Source of the DNA: Calliopsis andreniformis
Lineage: Eukaryota > Arthropoda > Insecta > Hymenoptera > Andrenidae
Length of the DNA: 64,000 bases
Direction of reading: 5' to 3'
Assembly (NCBI RefSeq): GCF_051401765.1
Contig: NC_135064.1
Span: forward strand, 22,170,001 to 22,234,000
Below the pieces are notes generated by a model. That model had not been told where the DNA came from and made no database searches. It saw only the letters and a list, made by a program, of their open reading frames with translations. The position numbers and the translations under genes were made by a program. Positions 1-9,860 of the stretch are shown here, in pieces; positions within the stretch are counted from its first letter, which is position 1; the number at the start of each line of letters is the position of its first letter.

Positions 1-62
1 CTTCTCTAACCCTTGACCAGCTCCCACTGGTCTTCTCTAACCCTTGACCAGCTCCCACTGGT
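1..62. repeat. 31-bp tandem duplication
   Basis: Bases 1-31 are repeated exactly as bases 32-62. The unit runs from CTTCTCTAACCC to CCCACTGGT. The array is cut by the window edge, so more copies may lie to the left. There is no coding signal in it. Confidence 0.95.
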
Positions 63-82
63 CAGTCCCTCCTTTATCCAAT

Positions 83-152
83 CGAAGATCGAAGATTGAA
101 GACTGAAGACTGAAGACTGAAGACTGAAAACTGAAAACTGAAGAATGAAGAC
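83..152. repeat. 7-bp minisatellite, ten units
   Basis: Ten consecutive 7-mers of the form YGAAGAY: two CGAAGAT, four TGAAGAC, two TGAAAAC, one TGAAGAA and one TGAAGAC. The unit sequence changes gradually from left to right, as expected for slippage or unequal exchange. Confidence 0.93.
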
Positions 153-300
153 ATCGCAACCATGAAAGGACTACATCAGGAACACCACTAGAGGTTAGTC
201 TTTAAGCGTTTATACTTAAGAATCTAGATTTAAATCTTCTGTAAAATTTCTGTGAAACTACCAGCTAATCATTTCTTAGCTCTCTTTGTTTCAGAATGCT

Positions 301-409
301 CCTTATCTCTGATGAGGTGGTTACCTCTGTTTCTGGTGGCAGAAACATGTAACGTCCCTTGTCTCTGATAAGGAGGTCACCGCTGTCTCTGGCTACAGAG
401 ACAAGTGAC
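301..409. repeat. 56-bp diverged tandem pair carrying a conserved hairpin
   Basis: Copy 1 (301-353) and copy 2 (357-409) both begin CCTTNTCTCTGAT and align along their whole length without gaps. Each contains a 7-bp stem with a 4-base loop: GTTTCTG/CAGAAAC at 329-346 in copy 1 and GTCTCTG/CAGAGAC at 385-402 in copy 2. The T-A pair in copy 1 is a C-G pair in copy 2, so both sides changed together. Copy 2 also has a 10-bp arm pair, CTTGTCTCTG (358-367) with CAGAGACAAG (396-405). A plausible splice acceptor (TTTGTTTCAG, ending at 294) precedes the pair. Confidence 0.75.
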
Positions 410-815
410 CGATCGTGGATCGGTACCTATGGATCAGTCCATCCTCCGGCGGTCTGTACAGGAAAAGGTGATTCCGGGTGCTCGATGGTGTACGGTCTAT
501 GCTTATGGCATTTTCTCGTACACTTGAGAGTAGAAACCCTCCCCGGTTCATGCGGGTCGCCTCTCCTAACCAGCCGTCCAGTTAGCAGGTCTACTTCGGT
601 AGCTCCTGTGAGGATGCAGGGAGAAATGGGCACTGTGTGTCCCGGTCTGTGGTGCCGTTTGCCTTTTCTGCCTGCAAGCCGATCGGGGTGGTAGGATTTG
701 ATCCATCGAATATCGATTCTGCGGTTGCGGTTTCGAGTTAGAGTCCAAATTTCCTCCTTTCTCTAATGATAAGTTGGTGGTTTTTAGGTGGTTACCGAAG
801 AAATGAGAGAAGCAC

Positions 816-987
816 CCATATGGGCCACATGGTCCATATGGAGTGTTTTCAATCATCTCTTTGGTTCACTACTAGGTAGGCTTGCGTTTTTTGTAAAGGG
901 AAATCGATGGATGCATCGATTTCCCTCCATGGGTCTCCATTCGCAGCAACCTCCCCGTGGTGAGACCTGGGAAATCGGTAATTACCG
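816..987. repeat. cluster of three palindromes
   Basis: The 8-bp palindrome CCATATGG occurs at 816-823 and again at 834-841, and the stretch 816-841 is itself nearly palindromic. At 898-925 there is a perfect 12-bp inverted repeat (GGGAAATCGATG) with a 4-base loop. At 976-987 there is the perfect palindrome CGGTAATTACCG, whose TAATTA core is the classic homeodomain half-site pair. This could be regulatory or a decayed element; there is no coding signal. Confidence 0.7.
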
Positions 988-1324
988 AGCTAATGGCTGC
1001 AAAATGTTATCAGTTGTATTTATTATTTACAGATAAAATTTAAAATACTTTACAGAGCTGCAGAGAGAGGTGAGACTACAAATTTCTGAGTTTTTCAGCA
1101 GAAGCAAGCAGGAGGACAACACCAATACGAAGGAAACGTGGAACCGAAAGAGGAGCAGCTGGAATATAAGTGTGGTACTTCAGAATACTGTGTTGTGATT
1201 CTACTGTGAGGATAATATGTGCTTGTGCCTGGATAGATGGGAACGAGTAATCTTCTAAATGTGTTAATAAATTGTGATCGCGTTCGCCTTGATCGACTGT
1301 GTACAAGAAAAAGCGATAAAAGTT

Positions 1325-1437
1325 AAGTGACTACGCTAGAGTGTGAATAACAAGAATTTGGAAGAAAGTGAACTAAAGTGACTGTGCTAGTGCGTAAATA
1401 ACAAGCATTTGGAGTACAGTGAAGTGAAGTGAAGTGT
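1325..1437. repeat. 51-bp tandem pair followed by GAAGT repeats
   Basis: Copy 1 (1325-1374) and copy 2 (1376-1425) both start AAGTGACT and share the core AATAACAAG(A/C)ATTTGGA. They are followed by GTGAA GTGAA GTGAA GTG up to about 1437. The array lies just before an ATG (1441) and a strong splice donor (1527|1528), so it probably forms part of a 5' leader. Confidence 0.75.
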
Positions 1438-1440
1438 GGT

Positions 1441-1527
1441 ATGGCGAGTTTTCTTGCGGATGTCTACGTGGTTCCTGCACGTGAAAGGGTCGATGAGAGA
1501 GAAACGACTGAGGAGTGTACAGCTAAG
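1441..1527 (+). other. candidate first exon of the small gene (5' end not defined)
   Basis: The exon ends at 1527 with AAG followed by GTAAGT at 1528-1533, a consensus donor. An ATG at 1429 and another in frame at 1441 start a reading frame that is open through the donor, 29 codons from 1441, including PARERVDERETTEECTAK. If spliced to the exon at 3301, the frame stops after seven more codons, which would make a 36-codon upstream ORF. I place the exon start at the second ATG only as a minimum. The transcription start must lie further left, probably within or upstream of the tandem repeat at 1325-1437. This exon could also belong to a separate transcript. Confidence 0.4.
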
Positions 1528-1979
1528 GTAAGTTTCTTGCATTTGAAATATATCGTCTTTCTAAGAGGCTTTCCAAAACCTAAGAACGACAGTAGATACC
1601 TAGAAGAGCCACATATAGCTCACGAATTAGAATTTAGCCATCATTGATATATAAAATTACTGCTAATAACGATCAATCTTACATACAATTATTACTAGTA
1701 GTAAGACTCAATCATAAGTCATCCTCTAAACTCTGCACTCAATACTTTATCAAACCTAGAACCTTTTTCTCTCTTTCTTGCTCAAAAACGTATTCCAAAC
1801 CCACTACCTTGAGATACAATAAGACATCTTTTTAAAAAAATCGCAATACTTCAAAATACTAACAATACCTATACACACATATATACAAACTGCATACACG
1901 ACACATATTTCAATATTTAAAATATTTATACAAGTGTCTTCTCTGCAGAGTCTTGAAATGATCAGCCAAATTATGCATC

Positions 1980-2640
1980 CCCGCTCATGAGACTGCGACC
2001 AATGAAACCAATAGGCCGCATCGCCAGTTATCGTACCCTCTTCCGCGCCAACAGCCAATTTCTCATCGATAGCTCGAATCGGGTGCACGCGGCCGTCGGT
2101 CGATGCATCATGCACGATTCGCGGGGGATATTTACGAGCCACCTGACGATCGTAAACGCTTCCATATGGGCAGGAAATTCGAGCGAGCCGGCTCGAGGAG
2201 CGTCGCTCCGCGAAACACGCCGCCGAAGCATCCTGTCCCCCTATCGCGTCGCCGCATGAATTATGCAACCTGCAACCGCGGGGCCCTCCGTTTCACCTCT
2301 CGTAGCTTGTTTAGCCGTCGATCGTTTTTACCCGCAGTAGCATCGATCGGGCTGAAATGACCCACTATGCGACAACGTTCCGTCCTCTGTGTACAGTTTC
2401 AATTGAATAACGATGTTACCGCGCTTCCGAGCCGCTCGCCAGCTGCACGCTCGCCTCGACGAATCCAGGAAGGAATTCGTGCACGCTCCAAGGGCCTATG
2501 CAATTTTCCTCTTATCGCTGCAAACCGTTATCAACGATTTATGTCGTCGATGCGCCGTTGCCCGCGGCGGTTACGTCGCTGGTCGGAGGAAGGCTTGAAA
2601 TTGATCTGTTCTTGGGACATTCCTTCGTTAGAGGACTCTA
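1980..2640. other. GC-rich island in the first intron
   Basis: About 650 bp clearly richer in GC and CpG than the surroundings. Short ORFs overlap on both strands but have no splice context, and none stands out as coding. GC-rich intronic islands of this type in insects are often conserved regulatory elements; that role is inferred here. Confidence 0.45.
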
Positions 2641-2646
2641 GAGTCT

Positions 2647-2860
2647 AGGTTAGATTTGTCGAGTTACTTTGAGTTCAAGTGGTTCGGAGTAATTGGACCA
2701 ATGTGAAGGTGTTGTTTTAGGTAACTTGAGATATACCTTGCAGTTTCTATTTTGTCTAGGCACGTTCAGATTAGTCGAGTCACTTGGATTCGAGTGGTTT
2801 GAATGCAAGTGATTTGGGGTAATTGGACTAATGTGAACGTGTTGTTTTAGGTGGCTTTTC
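2647..2860. repeat. diverged ~100-bp tandem duplication of a CTTGRATTCRAGT repeat family
   Basis: Two copies, about 2647-2727 and 2762-2858, share in order GTCGAGT, an ACTT(G)-ATTC-AGTGGTT block, GGGGTAATTGGAC, AATGTGAA and GTGTTGTTTTAGGT. A short further match, GCTTGAATTCAAGTAACTTG, is at 3044-3063. A third sizeable copy is at 25155-25270. Together these mark a dispersed repeat rather than a simple local duplication. Confidence 0.7.
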
Positions 2861-3300
2861 AACTTTTCCTTGACTTGAAATTCTTGAAGCACACATTGAT
2901 TGATGAATGCGTGGTGTATAGTGTACCGTATACGGCAAATTTTAAGGAAGCTGTCAAAAATACATGTCTTGTTTGAAAAATACATAACCAAATAGTCAGG
3001 ATGCACCACTTCTTTCGGCGCCATTTTTAGTACTTTTGTTTGGCTTGAATTCAAGTAACTTGACTTCTCTGAACAAGGCTTGAAGGGTCTGTCAAACTGT
3101 GTGGAATGTGTCTACGGACTGGGCAGTAAAAATAAAAGCAAAGAAAAGTACGTATACATTAGTTGAATAATTCTTATCTTTTTTAAATGTAATAGAATAT
3201 TTGTAAGTAATTATATGAATTTAAATATTCACTTCAAATGCTAATTAGAGGTTTTATAAATCACTGTATATTTATTTATGATAATATTTGTAATTTTCAG

Positions 3301-3429
3301 AGAATTGCTGCACTCAATCTTTGAACCTCGAACATGGGCATTCACTGGTTACTTGATGGCACGGACTAATCGATAAGTATTGATCGTTGTCTTAGGTTAG
3401 TGTTTTAGGGAGTACAGAATCGCTTGCAG
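3301..3429 (+). other. candidate internal untranslated exon of the small gene
   Basis: A good acceptor (TTTGTAATTTTCAG) ends at 3300. Two donors are possible: GCTTGCAG|GTAGAA at 3429/3430 and CTTAG|GTTAGT at 3395/3396. All three frames contain stops, so the exon would be untranslated apart from the tail of the upstream ORF from exon 1 (RIAALNL, then TGA). It sits between the strong donor at 1527 and the coding exon that starts at 3656. Confidence 0.35.
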
Positions 3430-3669
3430 GTAGAAAACAAGTGCTGCTTGATACATACTACTTAGCGATTCTGTGAAAGTGTCTCGCATGTATTTTAATA
3501 CTTGTATAATCTTTTTTTATTGTCTTTACTTCTGTTCAAGAATCTAGTAGCTGAGGTTCCATTAGAATACTCTGGGATATGTCCAGAAAATGATGGATAA
3601 GAGGTACTTTACTCTATCATAGTGTTTATCTTATGCTTCGTTCCTTGATTTTTAGGGTGTGTATGAATA

Positions 3670-4218
3670 ATGAATTTTGGAAGAAGAAATGACAGCCGCA
3701 TGATGTACAAGGGTAGACCACTGGTAACTGGCCGCAACCTGGACAGCTTGATTAGTGGATACGATACTAAAAAAGCGAAATCTACAGGAGGTTTGTCTTA
3801 TTATGATGGTTTAAATTATTTCCACTAATATCGAGCATAAGAGTATAAAGTTTCAAAGTTGCATTTTTCATGAATGCACCTATATATAATTCATATCATA
3901 AACAGCGTTAATTTGAAATATTAATCCGAATAAAATCACAGAGAGAAGTTGACTTTTATGGTCTTTCCTTGTAACGAATGTACATTTCATTTTTCACGTT
4001 TTCGTTAAGGCAAATCAGAAATTGCAAATATTTTATCTTTATTTGTGATATTTTCAATGGGTCACAGTGATTTGAAGAGACGCGTTCGGTGAAAATTTTT
4101 ATTTATTTGTCCCACTGCGACGCGGATTTCACGTTCAGCTTATGTTACGTTAATCTCTGACATTTTGTTGTTTATTCTAGCAAACATAGCAACAAGTGGA
4201 TTACTGTATGTGTTGTAA
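3670..4218 (+). CDS. small 52-residue protein in two coding exons, unrecognised
   Basis: The first coding exon runs 3656-3790: its acceptor is TTCCTTGATTTTTAG and its donor is GGAG|GTTTGT. The second begins at 4181 after the acceptor TTTATTCTAG. The exons join in phase 1 (G|CA gives Ala) and the frame stops with TAA at 4216-4218. The 52-residue product is basic and polar and contains KGRPLVTGRNLDSLISGYD, then KKAKSTGANIATSG and the short hydrophobic end LLYVL. I see no signal peptide or clear membrane segment, and I do not recognise the family. ATG 3670 is chosen because an in-frame TGA lies directly upstream at 3664-3666. An overlapping out-of-frame ATG at 3663 would give a 9-codon upstream ORF. 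If the intron is retained, the frame instead ends after 53 codons. The in-frame join and the polyadenylation signal 130 bases after the stop support a real gene. A noncoding transcript remains possible. Confidence 0.45.
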
Positions 4219-4346
4219 TGCACGCAAACGACAGGATTTAGAATTTACGCGACTGGTTCCAACATGGAAGGTTATATAGTTGTATGTAATATTTTATACC
4301 GTTGCGGAGTTATTGATGAAACAAAATATATATATCCTGCGTGCAC

Positions 4347-4356
4347 AATAAATAAA
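4347..4356 (+). terminator. tandem polyadenylation signal of the small gene
   Basis: Two overlapping AATAAA hexamers (4347-4352 and 4351-4356) lie about 130 bases after the stop codon at 4218. They are followed by a GT-rich stretch, CTGTTGGGAGGT. This fits a 3' end near 4370-4380 with a 3' UTR of about 150 bases. Confidence 0.5.
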
Positions 4357-4379
4357 ATATCTGTTGGGAGGTCTAAATG

Positions 4380-7300
4380 AGGTAGTGCAAATTCTACCTC
4401 CTATACCTTATGCTTACGAAAATGTTAAAACACTCTTCTAATTTCTTAGATTAACATGAAATTACAAAGAGAAATAAAATTTAGTAATATTAGAGCGAGT
4501 TTTCAAAATAATTTCACGTATGATAACATAGTAGGTATTTACTCAGCACCGCCTATTTTAAAATGAAGTTTCTGTCTGAACATACAGTAGACATTGACAT
4601 GCCCTGAAAATTTAATTTTCCATTTCAATAAATTTATAATAGCTTCAAAAATACCACATGCTTCTATTCTAAAGAATTCTAAATAAAGAATCATTGACTC
4701 GTACATCTCCCCACACCAATCGTGCATTAATTGCACCCGATATTCCTACATTTACGCCTACAGAATATTATTAACAAACCGTCCATTTCGTTGTCAATTA
4801 CACGACGTTAACCTTTGGGAATTTCTAAAGTACTTAGTACTATGCTTCCAGACACTTGACTGACAACCCTCTCGGCAATATATCGACTGTTCTCTACTAG
4901 ACAAATATTTATCAACGAGAATATTAACCTCGATTTCTATTTTCACCTTGCTTCAATCAACAGTCGAGCGAACAGGAAACCTCACTCCTGAAACGAACGT
5001 TGCCCTTCTTCGTTTATTTTCTCATCGCCCGACAGAAACAAAATTCAAACCGACCAGAATGCTTACAGATTGTACGAAAAATCGTTGCATAGGTAAGCGA
5101 AAGTGGTGAATACGTTTCGAAAAATATCGAGGATTTTTTTTCCACTCGCCGTGGCGATCCTGACTAAATAGGGATAAACGAACGGGATTGTTAATCGGAG
5201 GAAATCAACATTCGCCGAACGTTCACCACGCACGTATCCAGTTACGCAATTAAACGCTGGATACACAAAGGGAGACGTTCCATCCGGCGTAAAATATCGC
5301 GTGTCCCGATATGTTCGCCACCGTTCCCGATGATTAAATTAAACCGTGAAGCTGGATTCACGCGTTTCGCTGTCCACGAATAAACGGTCGTTCGATCCTC
5401 TGGCGGAAACAGTCGGCAGCCGACCGTCAAATTGTCTTCGTCCAGTTTTATATCCGCGCGGAAGATTCGCACGCGAGCGAGCCCGTAACGAGTAATACGG
5501 TCGAGCGAGCTGAAAGCCAAAGGAGAGGAAGGATGGGAATCGACCAAGAATATTGTGGAGGTGAATCCAGTGTGGACGAGATTTCATCTGTGTTTGATTT
5601 GGGGGGAAATATGTTTGGAACGGTTGCTTCCGCGAGGGGAATCTTTATTTGAGGCAAAATGGTGGAGTGAAGAGTGGAGTAATGTACTTTTGGATTGAGA
5701 CAGTGTTTTTTAGGGAATGTGTAGTTGAATCGGAGATTCTGTACGCGTGATTTAGTAGTGGTTTTAGGAATGGATAGTGTGCATGGTGTGGGGAACTGGC
5801 TGAGAATAATTTATGTCTTATGTGGTATGGAGGAGTTGTTATATATGTATAGTGTTGTCTCGATATGAGTTTTGGGACTTGTGGCCAGTTAGAAAGTTAA
5901 GAAATCTAAGAAATTTGTTTTTAAGATCAATTTTCGTATCAGCGGCTTGAATTTGAAGTTTTGGAGCTAAGGATCACATGAAGTGAAAGAATCCTAAGGG
6001 AGTTCATCTTTGAACTTCTATTGAGACAACACTGTAAAAGATAATGAGAAATTATAAGATATATGGGGAATGTAGTTACAAAGCAGAAGATATAGAGGGT
6101 AAAATAGGTCAAGTAAAGAGGTTAAGTAGATTTATAATGAATTGAAGTGCAATTATAATATGAGCGTATTATATTTCCTCAAACGAAATACTTTCTTTAG
6201 AACAAACGTTGTGAACCAGCCTGTATTACATTTAAACCCCACATCGCGTGAATATTGCACGTTTTATCTAAACTCTGTACTATCTTACTCTTACATAGTT
6301 ACATTATTAAAATATCCCATTATCCTAATCATTCTACTTATCCTAGCCTCATTCCTATTCCAATTCCACTTTAAACTGAGACTTCTGTTACACTCAATAA
6401 AGAGGATTCTAAACCGCAGAATCCCAAAGGTGCTGTACACTCGATTCCAGACAAGAGGATAATGAAAATAATTCCGTGTTATCTACCTATATTTACAGGG
6501 TACTGTAACCCCAAACTCTTTGACACACTTAACAAACCAGCCCGGAAAAGTGACCTGCTGCGTACACTCTACATCAATATTGTCGACGGGAGTTGAATAG
6601 GATACTGTTTAAATTGCTTTTACGAGGTAACAATAGCAAGCATGTAAAATAAGCCTCGCGAAATATCGACCGATCTCGAGACAGAACGTAGGCACGCAAA
6701 GATATGGTCAAATAACTCATGAGCATGAGTACGAAAGGGCCACTTTCATTAGAATTAACATCAGTGGAAAGCAATTTACCAATGATGTGTCTATTTTCGT
6801 CGCGTACGTTTATCGACGGCCCGTGTCTCGTATGACTAATTACATTCCACGTTTGTGATCTATGAATAGAACAGAGTGACTAGTCGATAGAGATAAATAA
6901 TGCCAGCAACCTTGCATCGCATTAACCGATTTGTAGTTTCAGTTTCTGGCGCCCTTGACAGTAATTTAGTCTTTCCTTCCCTTTGTATGGGTTTTGTTAC
7001 CTTAGTTGGGTTCCAAAGGAGACGTCTTCAGCAGCTAAAGTTAGTGTAACTGTAAGTCTGGTCGATAAAATAAACCAAGCATTGTATATAAATGTTGGGC
7101 ATAAACAAGTGCGTCAGAAATTGTACACGTTACAGTTCTCCTATTTGTTAACAAGAAATGTGGAGTTTACAGGAGAACAGTGAATAATTATCAAATATTT
7201 GAGTGCGTTAATGAACGTATATTTACAGGATATAATTAATGATCTGATGACGAGTAATCTAATTTAGAGTCTCTTGTTACAGGAATATTAATTCTACGGG

Positions 7301-9260
7301 TAAACGCATTTTCTCTGAATATAATGGAGCTTTAAAAATTAAATAATTGAAATTCTGTGGTCTGAAAAGGAAAATGAATTCGTTGAAGTTTCTGAGTTGA
7401 AGTTCTTCAGAATTTTAAAAATATAGTGGTGACCACTGTGCCATTGACGTCAACAATTTTATCACAAAACCTGCAGAGGAACTTTACAGGTTTTAGTTGA
7501 AATTAATGGGGAGAGATAGGACAATAAGACAAGGAGAGGAATATGTACCATGCTTTAAGGACCAATTTCATTTGGAAGATTATCTCTCTCAAAATTCTGA
7601 CCCAGTATTCAAATGTCAAGAGTTCTCGATACTGCTGCATGCGTAACAATAGTTTCCTCTCCTCCTCTTTTATAAGCTTACTCGCCCTGCAGAATATTTG
7701 GTAATAGTACCTACTATGCAGCTACATATGCTTATACTTTGCATAAATACATTTCTTTCCTCCATCGCTACTAACTATTCAAACATTTAAGCTTACAATT
7801 TATTCGTCGAATTGATTAATGTAATTAACTCGCCAAGAAACGTGTTACGAAAATTAATTTAATACCTTGTTAGTTTAGTCAGTTTAGTGTATCCAACGTT
7901 AAACATAACTCCACAAATTATTTAAATTAATATTTACTGTGTAATAATATTTTACTAAGTGCTTACAACTATTTCGAAATAGTAGATACACTTTAGTTTA
8001 GTGACTAAAGCGTAGAGGTGCTTTAGGTTGTTTTCAACTATTCGTATTTTATATTTGCTCGCGTGGGTTTCAGTGAGTGGCATTTCGTGAAAAGTCAGTT
8101 GAACGCGATCTGCGGGGGATGAAGCTAAGAAAAATTAATTTACGACGTGCGATGAAAGTAAGAGAGAGATTTTCGGTAATATGTTACAGTTGAATTCGTC
8201 TTCTTCGTGAGTGAGGTGATCCGTATAGAAGATCCCAAGATATTACCAGCAAAGTGTTAAGACCTGTGGCGAGGGTGTTTTGGCGTGAAACGTAGGAGGA
8301 TCTCACGTCAAATGTTTGCGTCAGATCTCTGAGTCACTACATTTTTTTAGCTTCTATTTTGTATTCTGTACCAGAAGTTTTTTAATTCTCTATTTGCAAG
8401 GTAGGAAAACAGAAATTACATTTACAAAAAAATCGAGAGTATGCTTTGGCGTTTAATAGAGAATACTAATAATATACGAAATGAAAATGAAGTAAATCAT
8501 GAATTCTCGGTATAGAATTAACTATCACGTATCGTAAACTAAAATATGTTACCACTGCAGCGGAAGATTCACCGATATTTTTACTCTGGTTGACTATTCA
8601 AAATGTCCATTGAAGGAAACATAAAAAATATCTTCCAGCTTATGCATTGAAAGATGTATGTTCTTTTGGAACGATGTCAAAGTGAATGCTCGATTCCACA
8701 GCCTCGTAACATATGTCGTGCCGAAAAATCGACAAGGAGTATCGATGGCACATTTACATTTCATACCCCGCGCAACGTATACACTTTGTTCCTTTTATAA
8801 AAATATATCACTTGGAATCACGAAACGGACGTGAGTAATGCTTAAGAGAAGCCTATAGTCTGCATTCAGTATTATCTAGAATCCTTCTTTCTATACGACC
8901 AACCTCAATATTTCTTCTATCGATAATGATACAAAAAAGAAAACGATGGAATCAACGCCAGATATAAAGATTCAATGTCGTAACTTTTGAAACCTCAACA
9001 AAAATTGGTTCATCTAAATGAAATTTTACTATATATTAAAATCATTTCCTTTAAAATAAAATTTATATCAATTTATATCAATAATCCCTCATTGCAGCGA
9101 AATTTCACTCAGAGGCCTGCCAATAAACTTTGCACTCTACAGAGTTCCATTTAACCAAACGAAGCGACTTAAAAAGTAAACCTCGCAACTCACTCAGCTC
9201 ATACTAGCACCTACTATAACAAAAACAAATACTTCTTCAAACAGTTCCCAAGCACTGGTT
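4380..9260. other. gene-poor interval with one GC island and a CRE palindrome
   Basis: I find no exon with convincing splice context. A GC- and CpG-rich island lies at about 5060-5580. A full CRE-type palindrome TGACGTCA is at 7445-7452, next to the inverted repeat AGTGGT-G-ACCACT. A weak inverted repeat built from TTTAGTCA...GTGTATC is at 7869-7893 and 7985-8011 and could be the remains of a short element. The rest is plain AT-rich sequence. Confidence 0.4.
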
Positions 9261-9409
9261 GCTCTAAACGCAGACGATCCAGACACTCGTAAAAATAACG
9301 CGTGAAAGTACGCTTAATATTTCACTGGAGGAAGTGGCCATTAGGAAGCGGCAGCAACGGGAAGCCCTTGATCTTATTAAGATAACTAAAATCCACAATA
9401 TCGATAGGA

Positions 9410-9860
9410 TCGGAATTGCCAGCAATTCCTTCGTTGACACGCTCCTTCCGTCACCTCCGTTTCCGTTCTTTCCATCGCGTCGGTCCGCGAGTGTGCAACC
9501 GGGTCGCGTTGCATTCCCGCGCAGACCCAATTACGGAAATAGCAGCGCGTTATCTTCGCCGTGCTATCTGCGCGACGATTGCACGAAGAGGAAGAAAAAA
9601 GGAAGCGGGAAAAAAAGGGGGAACAGCGTCGTTACCTGATACTATGCGTGTTCGCGAGTTGCGTGTGCCTGTTTCATCGGCTTCTGCATAAATAAATTAA
9701 ATGGGCGAGGCGCGCGGAGTCGGGTGGGTGGATGTCATAACTGTCGTTACACAATGACGACTACGGCTTGTAATTAAAGTAATACGTTTCCACGATAGCT
9801 CGTGAAACGTTGTCGGTTTGAGCGTGGCAGGAAACGAAGATGATTAATGCAACCACGATC
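9410..9860. other. GC-rich island with a stable hairpin
   Basis: CpG-rich sequence, with weak overlapping ORFs on both strands, is followed by a near-perfect inverted repeat at 9784-9810. The left arm is ACGTTTCCACGA, the loop TAGC, and the right arm TCGTGAAACGT with one base missing. It is probably a regulatory or conserved noncoding element; I see no gene. Confidence 0.4.

Noticed and set aside
160..193. Donor-like CTAGAG|GTTAGT at 193/194 paired with the acceptor at 294
   Set aside because: An intron of about 100 bp is possible, but the flanking exons have no open frame and are repeats. There is too little to call a transcript.
4377..4405. GAGGTAG...CTACCTC, resembling a let-7 seed
   Set aside because: Only the first seven or so bases agree with let-7, and the self-complementary stem is 7 bp, too short for a precursor.
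6142..6462. 106-codon plus-strand frame with a hydrophobic run
   Set aside because: The run (YPIILIILLILASFLFQF) comes from AT-rich composition. No signal peptide logic, splice sites or family.
7868..8011. Possible MITE with TTTAGTCA/GTGTATC arms
   Set aside because: Only short blocks match with gaps between them. Not enough to call an element, so it is mentioned only within the interval.
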